Shown here piece after piece: positions 8,721 through 16,746 of a stretch of 47,051 nucleotides of DNA. The stretch spans positions 1-47,051 of the forward strand of contig CACKHK010000007.1 in the NCBI GenBank assembly GCA_902599955.1. Reading direction: 5' to 3'. This DNA is from an uncultured Pelagibacteraceae bacterium. Lineage in GTDB: Bacteria > Pseudomonadota > Alphaproteobacteria > Pelagibacterales > Pelagibacteraceae. Made by a program: the position numbers and the translations under genes. The first letter of the stretch is position 1. Every line of letters begins with the position of its first letter. Below the pieces are notes generated by a model, which was not told the DNA's origin, searched no databases, and worked only from the letters and a program-made list of their open reading frames with translations.

Positions 8721-9479
8721 ATGGAATTCAATAAAGAAAATATTCTAAGAAAATCAACTACCGCCAAACAAACAGTTGTTATGGATGAAGGCCTAAGAGC
8801 CTACATGTTAAAAGTCTATAATTATATGGCAACCGGTGTATTGCTCACTGGTATAATTGCACTTTTATCGTTTAAAATGTCTGTTGTAACAGACCCAAAT
8901 GGTGCGATTGTTGGACTAACTGAATTTGGAAGTGCAATTTATTTATCTGGATTGAAATGGATTGTAATGCTGGCTCCTTTAGGGATTGTATTCTATATGA
9001 GTTTTGGAATAAATAAAATGAGCGCATCTAGAGCTCAAACTACTTTTTGGGTATTTGCAGCTTTAATGGGATTATCACTTTCATCAATTTTACTAGTTTA
9101 CACAGGTTTGAGTGTAACAAGAGTATTCTTTATTTCTTCAGCAACTTTTGGTGCTATGAGTATTTATGGTTACACAACAAAAAGAGACTTAACCAAGATG
9201 GGATCTTTTTTAATGATGGGTTTAATCGGGATCATAATTGCATCAATAGTCAATATATTTTTAAAGTCATCAATGATGTATTTCGCAATATCAATAATTG
9301 GTGTTTTAGTATTTGTAGGTTTAACTGCATACGATACGCAAAAGATCAAAAATATGTATGCAGCATCTGACAGCGGTGAGTTAATGGGTAAAAAAGCGGT
9401 AATGGGTGCTCTAACTTTATACCTAGACTTTATAAATCTTTTTATAATGCTTTTAAGATTATTCGGTCAGAGAAGATAA
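8721..9479 (+). CDS. Bax inhibitor-1 / YccA-YbhL family membrane protein
   Basis: A 252-residue integral membrane protein with seven hydrophobic helices after a ~30-residue polar N-terminus. Family markers are AYMLKVYNYMATGVLLTGI near the first helix, GLSLSSILLVYTG in the middle, and the C-terminal TAYDTQKIKNMY, whose paired acidic residues in the last helices form the pH-sensing calcium-leak element described for bacterial BsYetJ. It probably modulates membrane-protein quality control or ion leak; neither is shown here. It converges on DUF2794 with only three bases between stop codons. Its predicted promoter implies leaderless translation. Confidence 0.9.
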   Translation: MEFNKENILRKSTTAKQTVVMDEGLRAYMLKVYNYMATGVLLTGIIALLSFKMSVVTDPNGAIVGLTEFGSAIYLSGLKWIVMLAPLGIVFYMSFGINKMSASRAQTTFWVFAALMGLSLSSILLVYTGLSVTRVFFISSATFGAMSIYGYTTKRDLTKMGSFLMMGLIGIIIASIVNIFLKSSMMYFAISIIGVLVFVGLTAYDTQKIKNMYAASDSGELMGKKAVMGALTLYLDFINLFIMLLRLFGQRR

Positions 9480-9482
9480 GGC

Positions 9483-9821
9483 CTAAATTTTTTTCCAATC
9501 AACTTTATTTAAGAGTATTTTTAAATCGTAAGAATTTTTTAAAATTTTACCATTAGTATCTGTAATTAAATATTTAAGATTTTTGTTTGATGGTTTAAAA
9601 TTTTTACAAATTTTATAAATCGCTTTTTCAGCTGCGTTTTTAAAAACGCTAAAACTTACCTGTTTTCCCGAAATAGAAAGACCATAGTCTTTCCAATTTC
9701 CTGAGGAAACCATTTTTGCATAAAGATCTAATATAATTTTTAACTCAGCTCTTTCAAAAAATAGTTTTTTGTTTTCATCTTTATTTACATTATTTACTAC
9801 TAGTTTTAAGCTTCTATTCAT
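9483..9821 (-). CDS. DUF2794 family protein
   Basis: A 112-residue cytoplasmic protein matching the small alphaproteobacterial DUF2794 family: FFERAELKIILDLYAKMVSSGNWKDYG near the N-terminus, then VSFSVFKNAAEKAIYKICK, and ITDTNGKILKNSYDLKILL. No catalytic motif is evident and function is unknown. Its start overlaps the 3' end of the YciB-like gene by eight bases, so the two are translationally coupled on the minus strand. Confidence 0.75.
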   Translation of the reverse strand: MNRSLKLVVNNVNKDENKKLFFERAELKIILDLYAKMVSSGNWKDYGLSISGKQVSFSVFKNAAEKAIYKICKNFKPSNKNLKYLITDTNGKILKNSYDLKILLNKVDWKKI

Positions 9822-10398
9822 TTAATTTGTATTTATTTATTAGACCAATTTGAAAAGCGGTAAAAATAAAGGTTATAGGCAACATTCCCCAAACTTTAAA
9901 GTTTACCCAGAATTCTTCTGATTGAGTTCTCCAAATTATTTCATTTAATATGGCTAGCCCAAAAAAGAAGTATGTCCATCTTTTATTTAAAATTTCCCAT
10001 CCTTCATCACTTAAAGGCATAGATTTACCAAGTAACTTTTTTAAAACTGGTTCATTCGTGAAATATTTTCCAAACATTAATGCAAGACCAAACAAAATAT
10101 TTATTATTGTTGGCTTCATGTAAATAAAAATAGGATCATCAAAATAAATTGTTAAACCACCAAATAATGTAATCAATATTCCACTTATAAGTGGTACTTT
10201 TGGAATTGTCTTTTCAACAATCCACATAATTAAAACTGCTATGATAGTTGCAACTATAAGTGGAGGTATTGCAACGATTAAGTTTTTATCATTATTGTAA
10301 TAAAAATAAAAAAATATTACCAAAGGCCCTAAATCAGTAACAAATTTTAAAACAGATTTATTCACTGCTACATAATAGCAGAATAATAAAACAATCAT
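9814..10398 (-). CDS. yciB: Intracellular septation protein A homologue (YciB/IspZ)
   Basis: A 194-residue membrane protein with five to six hydrophobic helices. It carries the family opening KFVTDLGPLVIFFYFYY, then PIFIYMKPTIINILFGLALM, GWEILNKRWTYFFFGLAILNEIIWRT and a final WGMLPITFIFTAFQIGLI. YciB proteins are involved in cell-envelope synthesis and septation. The ATG at 10398 adds eleven residues; a GTG at 10365 would give the more usual N-terminus NKSVLKF, so the start is uncertain. It is divergent from hspQ across 44 bases. Confidence 0.88.
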   Translation of the reverse strand: MIVLLFCYYVAVNKSVLKFVTDLGPLVIFFYFYYNNDKNLIVAIPPLIVATIIAVLIMWIVEKTIPKVPLISGILITLFGGLTIYFDDPIFIYMKPTIINILFGLALMFGKYFTNEPVLKKLLGKSMPLSDEGWEILNKRWTYFFFGLAILNEIIWRTQSEEFWVNFKVWGMLPITFIFTAFQIGLINKYKLNE

Positions 10399-10442
10399 AT
10401 TTTTTTTATTGATTTTTATTTTTAAATATCCATATTTATTGA

Positions 10443-10763
10443 GTGACTATTCAAAAAGGAAAATTCTCAATTGGAGACGTTGTAAAACATAAGCACTTTG
10501 ACTTTAGAGGTGTGATTTATGATGTTGATTTTGAATTTAATAATTCGGAGGAATGGTATCAATCCATACCAAAAAACGTAAGACCTAGAAAAGACCAACC
10601 ATTCTATCATTTGTTAGCTGAAAATGATGAAATAACATATGAGGCATATGTTTCTGAGCAAAATCTATTAGTGGACGACTCTGATGAGCCCATTAAACAT
10701 CCATTAATAAATGAAATATTTTCAGGAAAAAGAGGATCTAGTTATTTCAAACCCTCTAACTAG
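10443..10763 (+). CDS. hspQ: Heat shock protein HspQ (hemimethylated-DNA-binding YccV family)
   Basis: A 106-residue protein with the HspQ/YccV signature: FSIGDVVKHKHFDFRGVIYDVD, then NVRPRKDQPFYHLLAEND and the YEAYVSEQNLLVD close. In enterobacteria HspQ is an adaptor or enhancer of Lon protease and influences DnaA turnover. The start is GTG at 10443; no upstream ATG is available in frame. The gene stands alone, divergent from yciB and followed by the non-coding stretch before ccmC. Confidence 0.9.
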   Translation: MTIQKGKFSIGDVVKHKHFDFRGVIYDVDFEFNNSEEWYQSIPKNVRPRKDQPFYHLLAENDEITYEAYVSEQNLLVDDSDEPIKHPLINEIFSGKRGSSYFKPSN

Positions 10764-10797
10764 ACACAATTACATTATTTAAACACATTTCGTGCAA

Positions 10798-10891
10798 ATC
10801 TTAGACATACATGAAGGCTAAGATGATTAGATATTTTGGCCAAGGATGCATAATTTATCCATTTATTTATCTCCCTCTGTGTTCTTGGTCA
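10798..10891 (+). ncRNA. Candidate structured RNA between hspQ and ccmC
   Basis: The 187-base gap is the longest in the window without a gene and is visibly richer in G and C than other gaps. Two helices can be drawn: ATCTTAG (10798-10804) with CTAAGAT (10818-10824), a perfect 7-bp hairpin with a 13-base loop, and TGGCCAAG (10837-10844) with CTTGGTCA (10884-10891), 8 bp with one G-U. The second encloses a small GAT/ATC pairing and a pyrimidine-rich CTCCCTCT. It could be a small RNA or a leader of the ccm genes. A 28-codon open frame at 10811-10897 overlaps it and could instead be a leader peptide. I recognise no known RNA family. Confidence 0.4.
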
Positions 10892-10905
10892 GAATAACTC
10901 ACCAT

Positions 10906-10924
10906 AAAAATTTTCAAAATTTTT
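10906..10924. repeat. AT-only perfect inverted repeat upstream of ccmC
   Basis: AAAAATTTTCAAAATTTTT reads the same on both strands apart from its central base. It lies 26 bases before the ccmC ATG. A weak TATAGA (10933-10938) follows, which would place transcription start about six bases before the ATG. It could be a curved DNA element or binding site overlapping the promoter; in AT-rich DNA chance occurrence is possible. Confidence 0.35.
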
Positions 10925-10950
10925 CAATTTGATATAGATAGCTAAAAAAA

Positions 10951-11658
10951 ATGTTAAATTATTTTAAACCAAAAAACCTAATTCAGATTATCAATAGATC
11001 TCAAAAATTTGTCTTTATTATATTTATTTTAATCTTAATTCTTGGACTTGTTGAAGCGTTAATTCTTTCACCCGAGGATTATAAACAAAGTGACTCTGTT
11101 AGAATTATGTATGTACATGTTCCCGCTGCTTGGATTTCATTAGGAATTTTTTCTTTAATATCAGTTTTATCTTTTGGTATTATTATCTTTAAAAATAAAA
11201 ATTTTTCATTAATCACTAAAAGTTTAGCTCCATCAGGATTTGTCTTCAATATAATCGCTTTAGTAACTGGATCAATATGGGGAAAGCCTACTTGGGGAAC
11301 GTGGTGGGCATGGGATGCAAGAATTACATCCATGTTATTATTAGCAATATTTTATTTAATGTTTATTTTGTCTTGGAGAATTGCAGGAACAGAGGATAAA
11401 GCTGTTAAATTAAGTTCATATATTGCTATATTTGGAGTTATTAATGTTCCAATTATCAAATTTTCTGTCGATTGGTGGTCTACTCTTCATCAACCAGCTT
11501 CAATAAATCTTCTTAAAGAAACTTCAATTCATTCATCAATGCTGCTTCCTTTGGGAATAATGACTGCGGCATTTGCACTTTTTTCACTTTTGATATTTTT
11601 GATGAAATATAATACAGAACTGATAAAAATTAAAAATAAAGGATTAGATAGATTATGA
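10951..11658 (+). CDS. ccmC: Cytochrome c maturation heme-handling protein CcmC
   Basis: A 235-residue inner-membrane protein with six helices that loads heme onto CcmE. The tryptophan-rich WWD motif is present as WGTWWAWDARITSMLLL, and a heme-ligand histidine region reads MYVHVPAAWISL. The second histidine is in TLHQPASI. It opens the run ccmC-D-E-F-G-H, and its 3' end overlaps ccmD by four bases. The partner ABC transporter genes ccmA and ccmB, which usually precede ccmC, are not in the window; hspQ is upstream instead. Confidence 0.96.
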   Translation: MLNYFKPKNLIQIINRSQKFVFIIFILILILGLVEALILSPEDYKQSDSVRIMYVHVPAAWISLGIFSLISVLSFGIIIFKNKNFSLITKSLAPSGFVFNIIALVTGSIWGKPTWGTWWAWDARITSMLLLAIFYLMFILSWRIAGTEDKAVKLSSYIAIFGVINVPIIKFSVDWWSTLHQPASINLLKETSIHSSMLLPLGIMTAAFALFSLLIFLMKYNTELIKIKNKGLDRL

Positions 11659-11888
11659 TTCAAGACGTTTTATACATGAATGGGTATGGATTATACGTAT
11701 GGTCTTCTTTTGTATTTACTTTATCTTGTTTTTGGATTTTACATTCAGTTATTAAGCTTCAGTTAATTAAAGAGCAGAGAAAATTTGAAGCAAAATTTGA
11801 AAGTTTAGATATAGAAAAAGTTGAAAAAGCAAAAAAACAAGAAACTTTCAAAGAAATTTTAGCTACTTCATCAGTTTCTAAAATTTAA
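11655..11888 (+). CDS. ccmD: Heme exporter protein CcmD
   Basis: A 77-residue protein with one membrane helix (about residues 10-35, NGYGLYVWSSFVFTLSCFWIL), followed by a charged cytoplasmic tail rich in Lys and Glu. The NGYGLYVW..F start is the usual CcmD feature, and the position between ccmC and ccmE confirms it. CcmD assists release of holo-CcmE from the CcmABC complex. The ATGA overlap with ccmC indicates coupled translation. Confidence 0.88.
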   Translation: MIQDVLYMNGYGLYVWSSFVFTLSCFWILHSVIKLQLIKEQRKFEAKFESLDIEKVEKAKKQETFKEILATSSVSKI

Positions 11889-11900
11889 TTACTTATTTTA

Positions 11901-12320
11901 ATGTATGGTAAAAAAGTAAAATTAAGAGCTGTTTTTATATTATCAATATTTATTTCTGTAATTCTAGTTTCTTTTTTAATTATTAAATCGCTGGAAGAAA
12001 ATGTAGTTTATTTTAAATCACCAACAGAAATTAAAGTACTTTCTGAAGTCATAAAGAAAAAAATTAGAGTTGGTGGAATGGTAAAAAAAAATTCAATTAA
12101 TATTAATCAATCCGAAGTAAATTTCGTGATAACTGATTTTAAAAACGAGCTTATAGTAAATTATAAAGGCTCAATACCAAATTTGTTCGAGGAAGAAAAA
12201 GGAGTTGTCGCTGAGGGATTTCTTCAAGATAGAAATTATTTTAAGGCGGTGAAAATTTTGGCGAAGCATGATGAAAACTATATGCCCCCAGAGGTAGCAG
12301 AGTCTTTGAAAGAAAATTAG
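11901..12320 (+). CDS. ccmE: Periplasmic heme chaperone CcmE
   Basis: A 139-residue membrane-anchored periplasmic protein that carries heme covalently from CcmC to CcmF. After one N-terminal helix, the OB-fold body has [10 protein letters not shown] and [14 protein letters not shown]. The conserved heme-binding stretch is [14 protein letters not shown], with the covalent histidine and the downstream tyrosine. Length and context are standard. Confidence 0.96.
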   Translation: MYGKKVKLRAVFILSIFISVILVSFLIIKSLEENVVYFKSPTEIKVLSEVIKKKIRVGGMVKKNSININQSEVNFVITDFKNELIVNYKGSIPNLFEEEKGVVAEGFLQDRNYFKAVKILAKHDENYMPPEVAESLKEN

Positions 12321-12321
12321 A

Positions 12322-14193
12322 ATGGTCAATCAACTAGGCAATTATTCTTTATATATAGCTTTATTAATTTCGATTTTTATAATTATAAAAACCTCATTAT
12401 CGTTTAGGAATTCCTCTAATGTTTTGAGTGGCAATATATTTTCGTTAATATCCGTACAATCTTTAATGGTCATAATTAGTTTTCTAACTTTAATTTATGC
12501 TTTTGTTACATCAGACTTTAGTAACGAGACTGTTTACAACAACTCTCATACTGCAAAACCTTTATTCTATAAAATTTCTGGGACATGGGGCAATCATGAA
12601 GGAAGTTTACTTTTATGGTTATTGGTATTAACAATTTTTTTATTTATATTTGTAATCGACTCTAAAAATCTTCCTCAAAGATACAGAACTTTTACATTGT
12701 TTTTTCAGGAAATCATAATTTTTGGTTTTCTTCTATTTATACTTTTCACATCCAATCCCTTTACAAATATATTTCCAATTCCATCTGAAGGAACAGGATT
12801 AAATCCAATACTCCAAGATCCTGCATTAGCAATTCATCCACCTATTTTATATTTGGGTTATGTTGGAACCTCTATTATATTCTCATCCGCTTTAGGTGCA
12901 ATTATCTCTGGCTCCATTAATAAATCTTGGGCAAGTCACATTAAAAGATGGGTTTTAATTTCGTGGGTATTTTTATCTATTGGTATTCTCTTAGGATCTA
13001 TATGGGCATATTACGAATTAGGATGGGGAGGTTTTTGGTTTTGGGACCCTGTTGAAAACGTATCACTAATGCCTTGGCTTTGCCTAACAGCATTATTACA
13101 CACAGTTTTTACTTTAGAGAAACGAGGAACATTTCAATCATGGGCAATAATTTTATCAATTACAACTTTCTCATTGAGTATGAGTGGAACTTTTTTAGTT
13201 AGATCTGGAATTTTAAACTCAATTCATACTTTTGCAAACGATCCATCACGTGGAGTGTTTATATTGTGTTTTTTATTTGTATTAATTTTTATCTCAATAT
13301 TTATTTATTTTTTTTATCAAAAAACTATCACAGTTGAATCAACAAAAACTTTTTTAGTGAGTAAAGAAACTGCAGTTTTAATCAATAATTTATTCATGAT
13401 GTTTTTTTTATCAGTAGTTTTGATCGGTACAGTTTATCCAATTTTTTTAGAGGTAATTAACGATGAAAAAATTTCGATTGGACCACCTTTTTACCATAAA
13501 TTAATTATCCCATTCTTAATTCCATTTTTATTTTTTATGGCAATCGGACCGAATATTAAATGGGTAAAAGACAAGATGGGAAAAATTAATTTAAAAGATA
13601 TCTTTATCTTTATAATATCAATAGTAATTTCTTATATTTTTGTAAATAAATTTGGCGTTTCTTATCTCCTAGCTATTCCTTTATTTATTTTCAGTTTATT
13701 TTTGTTTTTTGTGACAATTAGAGATTTTTTTGGAAAAAATATTAACATATCTCAAAAAATCTCACATTTTGGTTTCAGTCTTTTAATTTTAAGTATTTTA
13801 TTAAATGGCGTTTTGGCTAAAGAACATTCTTCAAACATGAGAGTTGGAGATGAAATAAAATTTTTAGATAAAATAATTCAATTTCAAAATATTGAAGTAA
13901 TTAAAAAACAAAATTATCAAACATTAATTGGCAAATTTAATATTGTTGATGAAAATAATTCATTAAGTTTAAAACCTGAAATTAGAATTTATGACCAACC
14001 TCAAACCATTACCAGTGAAGCTGATATTTCGTCTACAATTTTCGCAGATAATTTTTTAGTATTTAATATAATTAAAAACGATGGTTTTTATAATGTGCGA
14101 TATCAAATAAAACCATTTATGATTTGGATTTGGATTTCAGTCTTACTGATTTCATTGGGTGGAATATTAAGCTTAAAGAAAAAAAATGTCTAA
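12322..14193 (+). CDS. ccmF: Cytochrome c heme lyase subunit CcmF
   Basis: A 623-residue polytopic protein that attaches heme from CcmE to apocytochrome c. The WWD domain is clear as ELGWGGFWFWDPVENVSLMPWL, shown by its core GWGGFWFWDPVEN. Also seen are the ATWGNHEGSLLLW-type motif (here GTWGNHEGSLLLWLL), NPILQDPALAIHPPILYLGY, and SGTFLVRSGILNSIHTFA. A periplasmic domain sits near residues 505-600 before the last helix. It is a little shorter than enterobacterial CcmF. It overlaps ccmG by eight bases. Confidence 0.97.
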   Translation: MVNQLGNYSLYIALLISIFIIIKTSLSFRNSSNVLSGNIFSLISVQSLMVIISFLTLIYAFVTSDFSNETVYNNSHTAKPLFYKISGTWGNHEGSLLLWLLVLTIFLFIFVIDSKNLPQRYRTFTLFFQEIIIFGFLLFILFTSNPFTNIFPIPSEGTGLNPILQDPALAIHPPILYLGYVGTSIIFSSALGAIISGSINKSWASHIKRWVLISWVFLSIGILLGSIWAYYELGWGGFWFWDPVENVSLMPWLCLTALLHTVFTLEKRGTFQSWAIILSITTFSLSMSGTFLVRSGILNSIHTFANDPSRGVFILCFLFVLIFISIFIYFFYQKTITVESTKTFLVSKETAVLINNLFMMFFLSVVLIGTVYPIFLEVINDEKISIGPPFYHKLIIPFLIPFLFFMAIGPNIKWVKDKMGKINLKDIFIFIISIVISYIFVNKFGVSYLLAIPLFIFSLFLFFVTIRDFFGKNINISQKISHFGFSLLILSILLNGVLAKEHSSNMRVGDEIKFLDKIIQFQNIEVIKKQNYQTLIGKFNIVDENNSLSLKPEIRIYDQPQTITSEADISSTIFADNFLVFNIIKNDGFYNVRYQIKPFMIWIWISVLLISLGGILSLKKKNV

Positions 14194-14710
14194 AAATATA
14201 AAATTAATCAGTATAGTTTTATTTACACTGTTTTCTTTTTTCATACTCTTAAAGGGGTTAGACAAATCAAATATTTATTCTCCAGAAATTAAAGAGAATA
14301 ATGTTAATTTCAATTTTAAAGCAAAATATCTTTTTTCTGAAGAAGAAGTTTTTATAAATGAACTACTAAATAATGAAGGTGTGTCTTTAATTAATATATG
14401 GGCTTCCTGGTGTTTACCTTGTCGGGATGAGCATGCTTATTTATTAAATTTAAAATCTTTAAACAAATTAAGTATTATAGGTATTAATTATAAAGACGAT
14501 GAAAAAAATGCTAAACAATTTCTTAGTGAACTTGGAAATCCTTATACAAATATAATTACTGACCCCAAAGGGATTAATTCAATAGAGTTTGGTGCGTTCG
14601 GTGTACCTGAAACTTATTTGATTGATAATAAATCTAAATTGATTATTCAAAAATTTATTGGTCCTTTAGATGATAAGTCATTTGCAAAAATTATTAATTT
14701 AGTTCAATGA
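14186..14710 (+). CDS. ccmG: Periplasmic thiol:disulfide oxidoreductase CcmG (DsbE)
   Basis: A 174-residue membrane-anchored thioredoxin-like protein that keeps the CXXCH cysteines of apocytochrome c reduced. One N-terminal helix (about residues 7-24) precedes the thioredoxin fold, whose active site is WASWCLPCRDEHA. GINYKDDEKNAKQFL and the cis-proline region FGAFGVPETYLID are typical of CcmG. It overlaps ccmF by eight bases and ccmH by four. Confidence 0.95.
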   Translation: MSKNIKLISIVLFTLFSFFILLKGLDKSNIYSPEIKENNVNFNFKAKYLFSEEEVFINELLNNEGVSLINIWASWCLPCRDEHAYLLNLKSLNKLSIIGINYKDDEKNAKQFLSELGNPYTNIITDPKGINSIEFGAFGVPETYLIDNKSKLIIQKFIGPLDDKSFAKIINLVQ

Positions 14711-15072
14711 AAAAGATGAAAATTTTATTCAGATTGCTAATTATTTTATTATTCTTTCAAAATTATTCTTTAGCTGAGACCTCTCAAGAAGTTGATAAAA
14801 TTTCGAAAAATCTAAGATGCTTAATTTGCCAAGGACAATCAGTTTATGATTCTCAATCGGATTTTGCATTAAGTATGAAAATTCTAATACAAAATAAAAT
14901 TGATGAAGGTAAAAATGACGAACAAATCTATGAATATCTTAAAGCTAAATATGGCGAATGGATAGTTTATGATCCAGAAGTTAATAAAAATACAATTTTA
15001 CTGTGGGTATTACCTTTGATTTTGTTTGTTTTTGGCGGTATTCTAATTATCAGAAAAGTATCTATAAAGTAG
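14707..15072 (+). CDS. ccmH: Cytochrome c maturation protein CcmH (short form)
   Basis: A 121-residue protein with a signal peptide ending near LAETSQE, the redox motif LRCLICQGQSVYDSQSDFA, and GEWIVYDPEVNKNTILLWVLP leading into the C-terminal membrane helix. This is the short CcmH/CycL type that reduces apocytochrome with CcmG. The TPR-containing CcmI half found fused or adjacent in many proteobacteria does not follow; the next gene is an outer-membrane protein. Confidence 0.95.
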   Translation: MKKMKILFRLLIILLFFQNYSLAETSQEVDKISKNLRCLICQGQSVYDSQSDFALSMKILIQNKIDEGKNDEQIYEYLKAKYGEWIVYDPEVNKNTILLWVLPLILFVFGGILIIRKVSIK

Positions 15073-15084
15073 ATACAATTATTT

Positions 15085-15585
15085 ATGAATATCATTTTAA
15101 AAATATTTTTAATTTATTTTTTACTAGTATTTAACCTAGCGAAAGCAGATGGACATAATTCTAAAGAAAATTGGAGTTTTTATACTGGAACTTTTGATTT
15201 TAGTGATGAGGGAAAAAAAGCTACCTTATTTGGTGTACAACATATCAATACTGGAAAAAATAAAGAGAGTTTTTTAGGAACACTTCAACCAGTAACGGGT
15301 TTAATGGTAACAGCTGATAATGCTGCATATATTTATACAGGTTTTCAGATTTACAATGAGGGACCACTTAAATTTACCCCAAGTTTTACACCTGGATTAT
15401 ATTCTGAAGGTGATGGTAAAGATTTAGGGCATGTGATTGAGTTTAAAACTGAAATTCAAATATCTTATGAATTTTCAAATAATAGCGAAATAGCAGTCTC
15501 ATATAATCATATATCTAATGCTAGTCTTGGAGATAAGAATCCTGGGGCAAATAGTTATATGTTTAATTATATAAAAAAATTTTAA
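15085..15585 (+). CDS. PagL-like acyloxyacyl hydrolase (outer-membrane lipid A deacylase family)
   Basis: A 166-residue protein with a signal peptide (residues about 1-22, ending AKADG) and alternating hydrophobic beta strands of a small outer-membrane barrel. The late motif SYNHISNASLGDKNPGANSY contains the His-X-Ser-Asn of the PagL family, where His and Ser act in lipid A 3-O-deacylation. The closing YMFNYIKKF, with terminal Phe, is typical of barrel proteins. Its gene follows ccmH by 12 bases and precedes the hydroxyacid block by 9. True substrate is untested. Confidence 0.7.
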   Translation: MNIILKIFLIYFLLVFNLAKADGHNSKENWSFYTGTFDFSDEGKKATLFGVQHINTGKNKESFLGTLQPVTGLMVTADNAAYIYTGFQIYNEGPLKFTPSFTPGLYSEGDGKDLGHVIEFKTEIQISYEFSNNSEIAVSYNHISNASLGDKNPGANSYMFNYIKKF

Positions 15586-15594
15586 TTTAAAGAT

Positions 15595-16746
15595 ATGAAT
15601 TTAAAAGATTGTCACAATTTTAGTGATTTTAGAAAATTAGCTCAGAAAAAACTACCTTCTCCAATATTCCATTACATAGATGGTGCAGCAGATGATGAGA
15701 TAACATACGCTAGAAACACAAGTGCTTTTGATGATGTTGATTTAGTCCCAAATGTTTTAAGAGGAGTAGAAAATGTTGACCTTTCAACAACAATATTTGG
15801 AAAAAAATTGGACCTACCTTTTTATTTAGCGCCTACAGCCTTACAAAGACTTTTCCATTATGATGGAGAAAGAGCTGTAGGAAAAGCAGCAAAAAAATTT
15901 AATACAATGTTTGGTGTTTCAGCTTTAGCAACTGTAAGTGTTGAAGAAATATCATCTATGATTGATACACCTAAAATGTTTCAATTTTATTTTCATAAAG
16001 ACAGAGGTCTTAATGACTCTTGTCTAGAAAGGGCAAAAGCAGCAAAGTTTGATGTTATGGCATTAACAGTAGATACTATTACTGGTGGTAACAGGGAGAG
16101 AGATTTAAGAACTGGTTTTACATCACCACCAAAACTTACTTTGGCAAGTCTATTTAGTTTTGCAACAAAGCCTATGTGGGGAATAAACTATTTAACAAAA
16201 GGTAAATTTGAATTACCTCATCTTCAAGATTTTGTTAAAGAAGGCACTAGTACTAACTCTTCAATTGGAAGTTATTTTTCTACTATGCTTGATCAATCTA
16301 TGAATTGGAAAGATGCCGAAAATCTTTGTTCTAAATGGGGAGGTCATTTTGCTCTTAAAGGGATTATGAGTGTTGAAGATGCAAAAAGAGCTGTAGATAT
16401 TGGATGTACTGGTATAATGGTTTCTAATCATGGAGGAAGACAACTTGATGGTTCTAGATCTCCATTTGATCAACTTGCAGAAATAGTTGATGCTGTTGGA
16501 GATAAACTCGATGTTATATGTGAAGGAGGAATTCATAGAGGAACTCATATGCTCAAAGCATTGTCACTGGGTGCTAAAGCATGTTCGGGTGGTAGACTTT
16601 ATTTATATGCATTAGCTGCTGCAGGCCAACCAGGTGTTGAAAGAGCATTGAACCAATATAAAACTGAGTTGCAACGTGACATGAAATTAATGGGCTGCAC
16701 AAAAATTAGTGATCTAAATAGAAGTAATTTAAGATTCAGAAGATAA
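15595..16746 (+). CDS. FMN-dependent 2-hydroxyacid dehydrogenase, paralogue 1 (LldD-like)
   Basis: A 383-residue member of the L-lactate dehydrogenase / glycolate oxidase / mandelate dehydrogenase family. It has the N-terminal FHYIDGAADDE, the FMN-facing APTALQRLFH, GNRERDLRTGF, the active-site lysine region ALKGIMSVEDA and the catalytic base with substrate arginine in VSNHGGRQLDGSRSPFD. A hydrophobic loop at about residues 180-205 may contact the membrane, as in LldD and mandelate dehydrogenase. The usual DGGVRRGTD segment reads EGGIHRGTH here, altering two residues near the FMN phosphate. It overlaps paralogue 2 by one base. Substrate is not decided: lactate, glycolate or another short hydroxyacid. 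Confidence 0.88.
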   Translation: MNLKDCHNFSDFRKLAQKKLPSPIFHYIDGAADDEITYARNTSAFDDVDLVPNVLRGVENVDLSTTIFGKKLDLPFYLAPTALQRLFHYDGERAVGKAAKKFNTMFGVSALATVSVEEISSMIDTPKMFQFYFHKDRGLNDSCLERAKAAKFDVMALTVDTITGGNRERDLRTGFTSPPKLTLASLFSFATKPMWGINYLTKGKFELPHLQDFVKEGTSTNSSIGSYFSTMLDQSMNWKDAENLCSKWGGHFALKGIMSVEDAKRAVDIGCTGIMVSNHGGRQLDGSRSPFDQLAEIVDAVGDKLDVICEGGIHRGTHMLKALSLGAKACSGGRLYLYALAAAGQPGVERALNQYKTELQRDMKLMGCTKISDLNRSNLRFRR

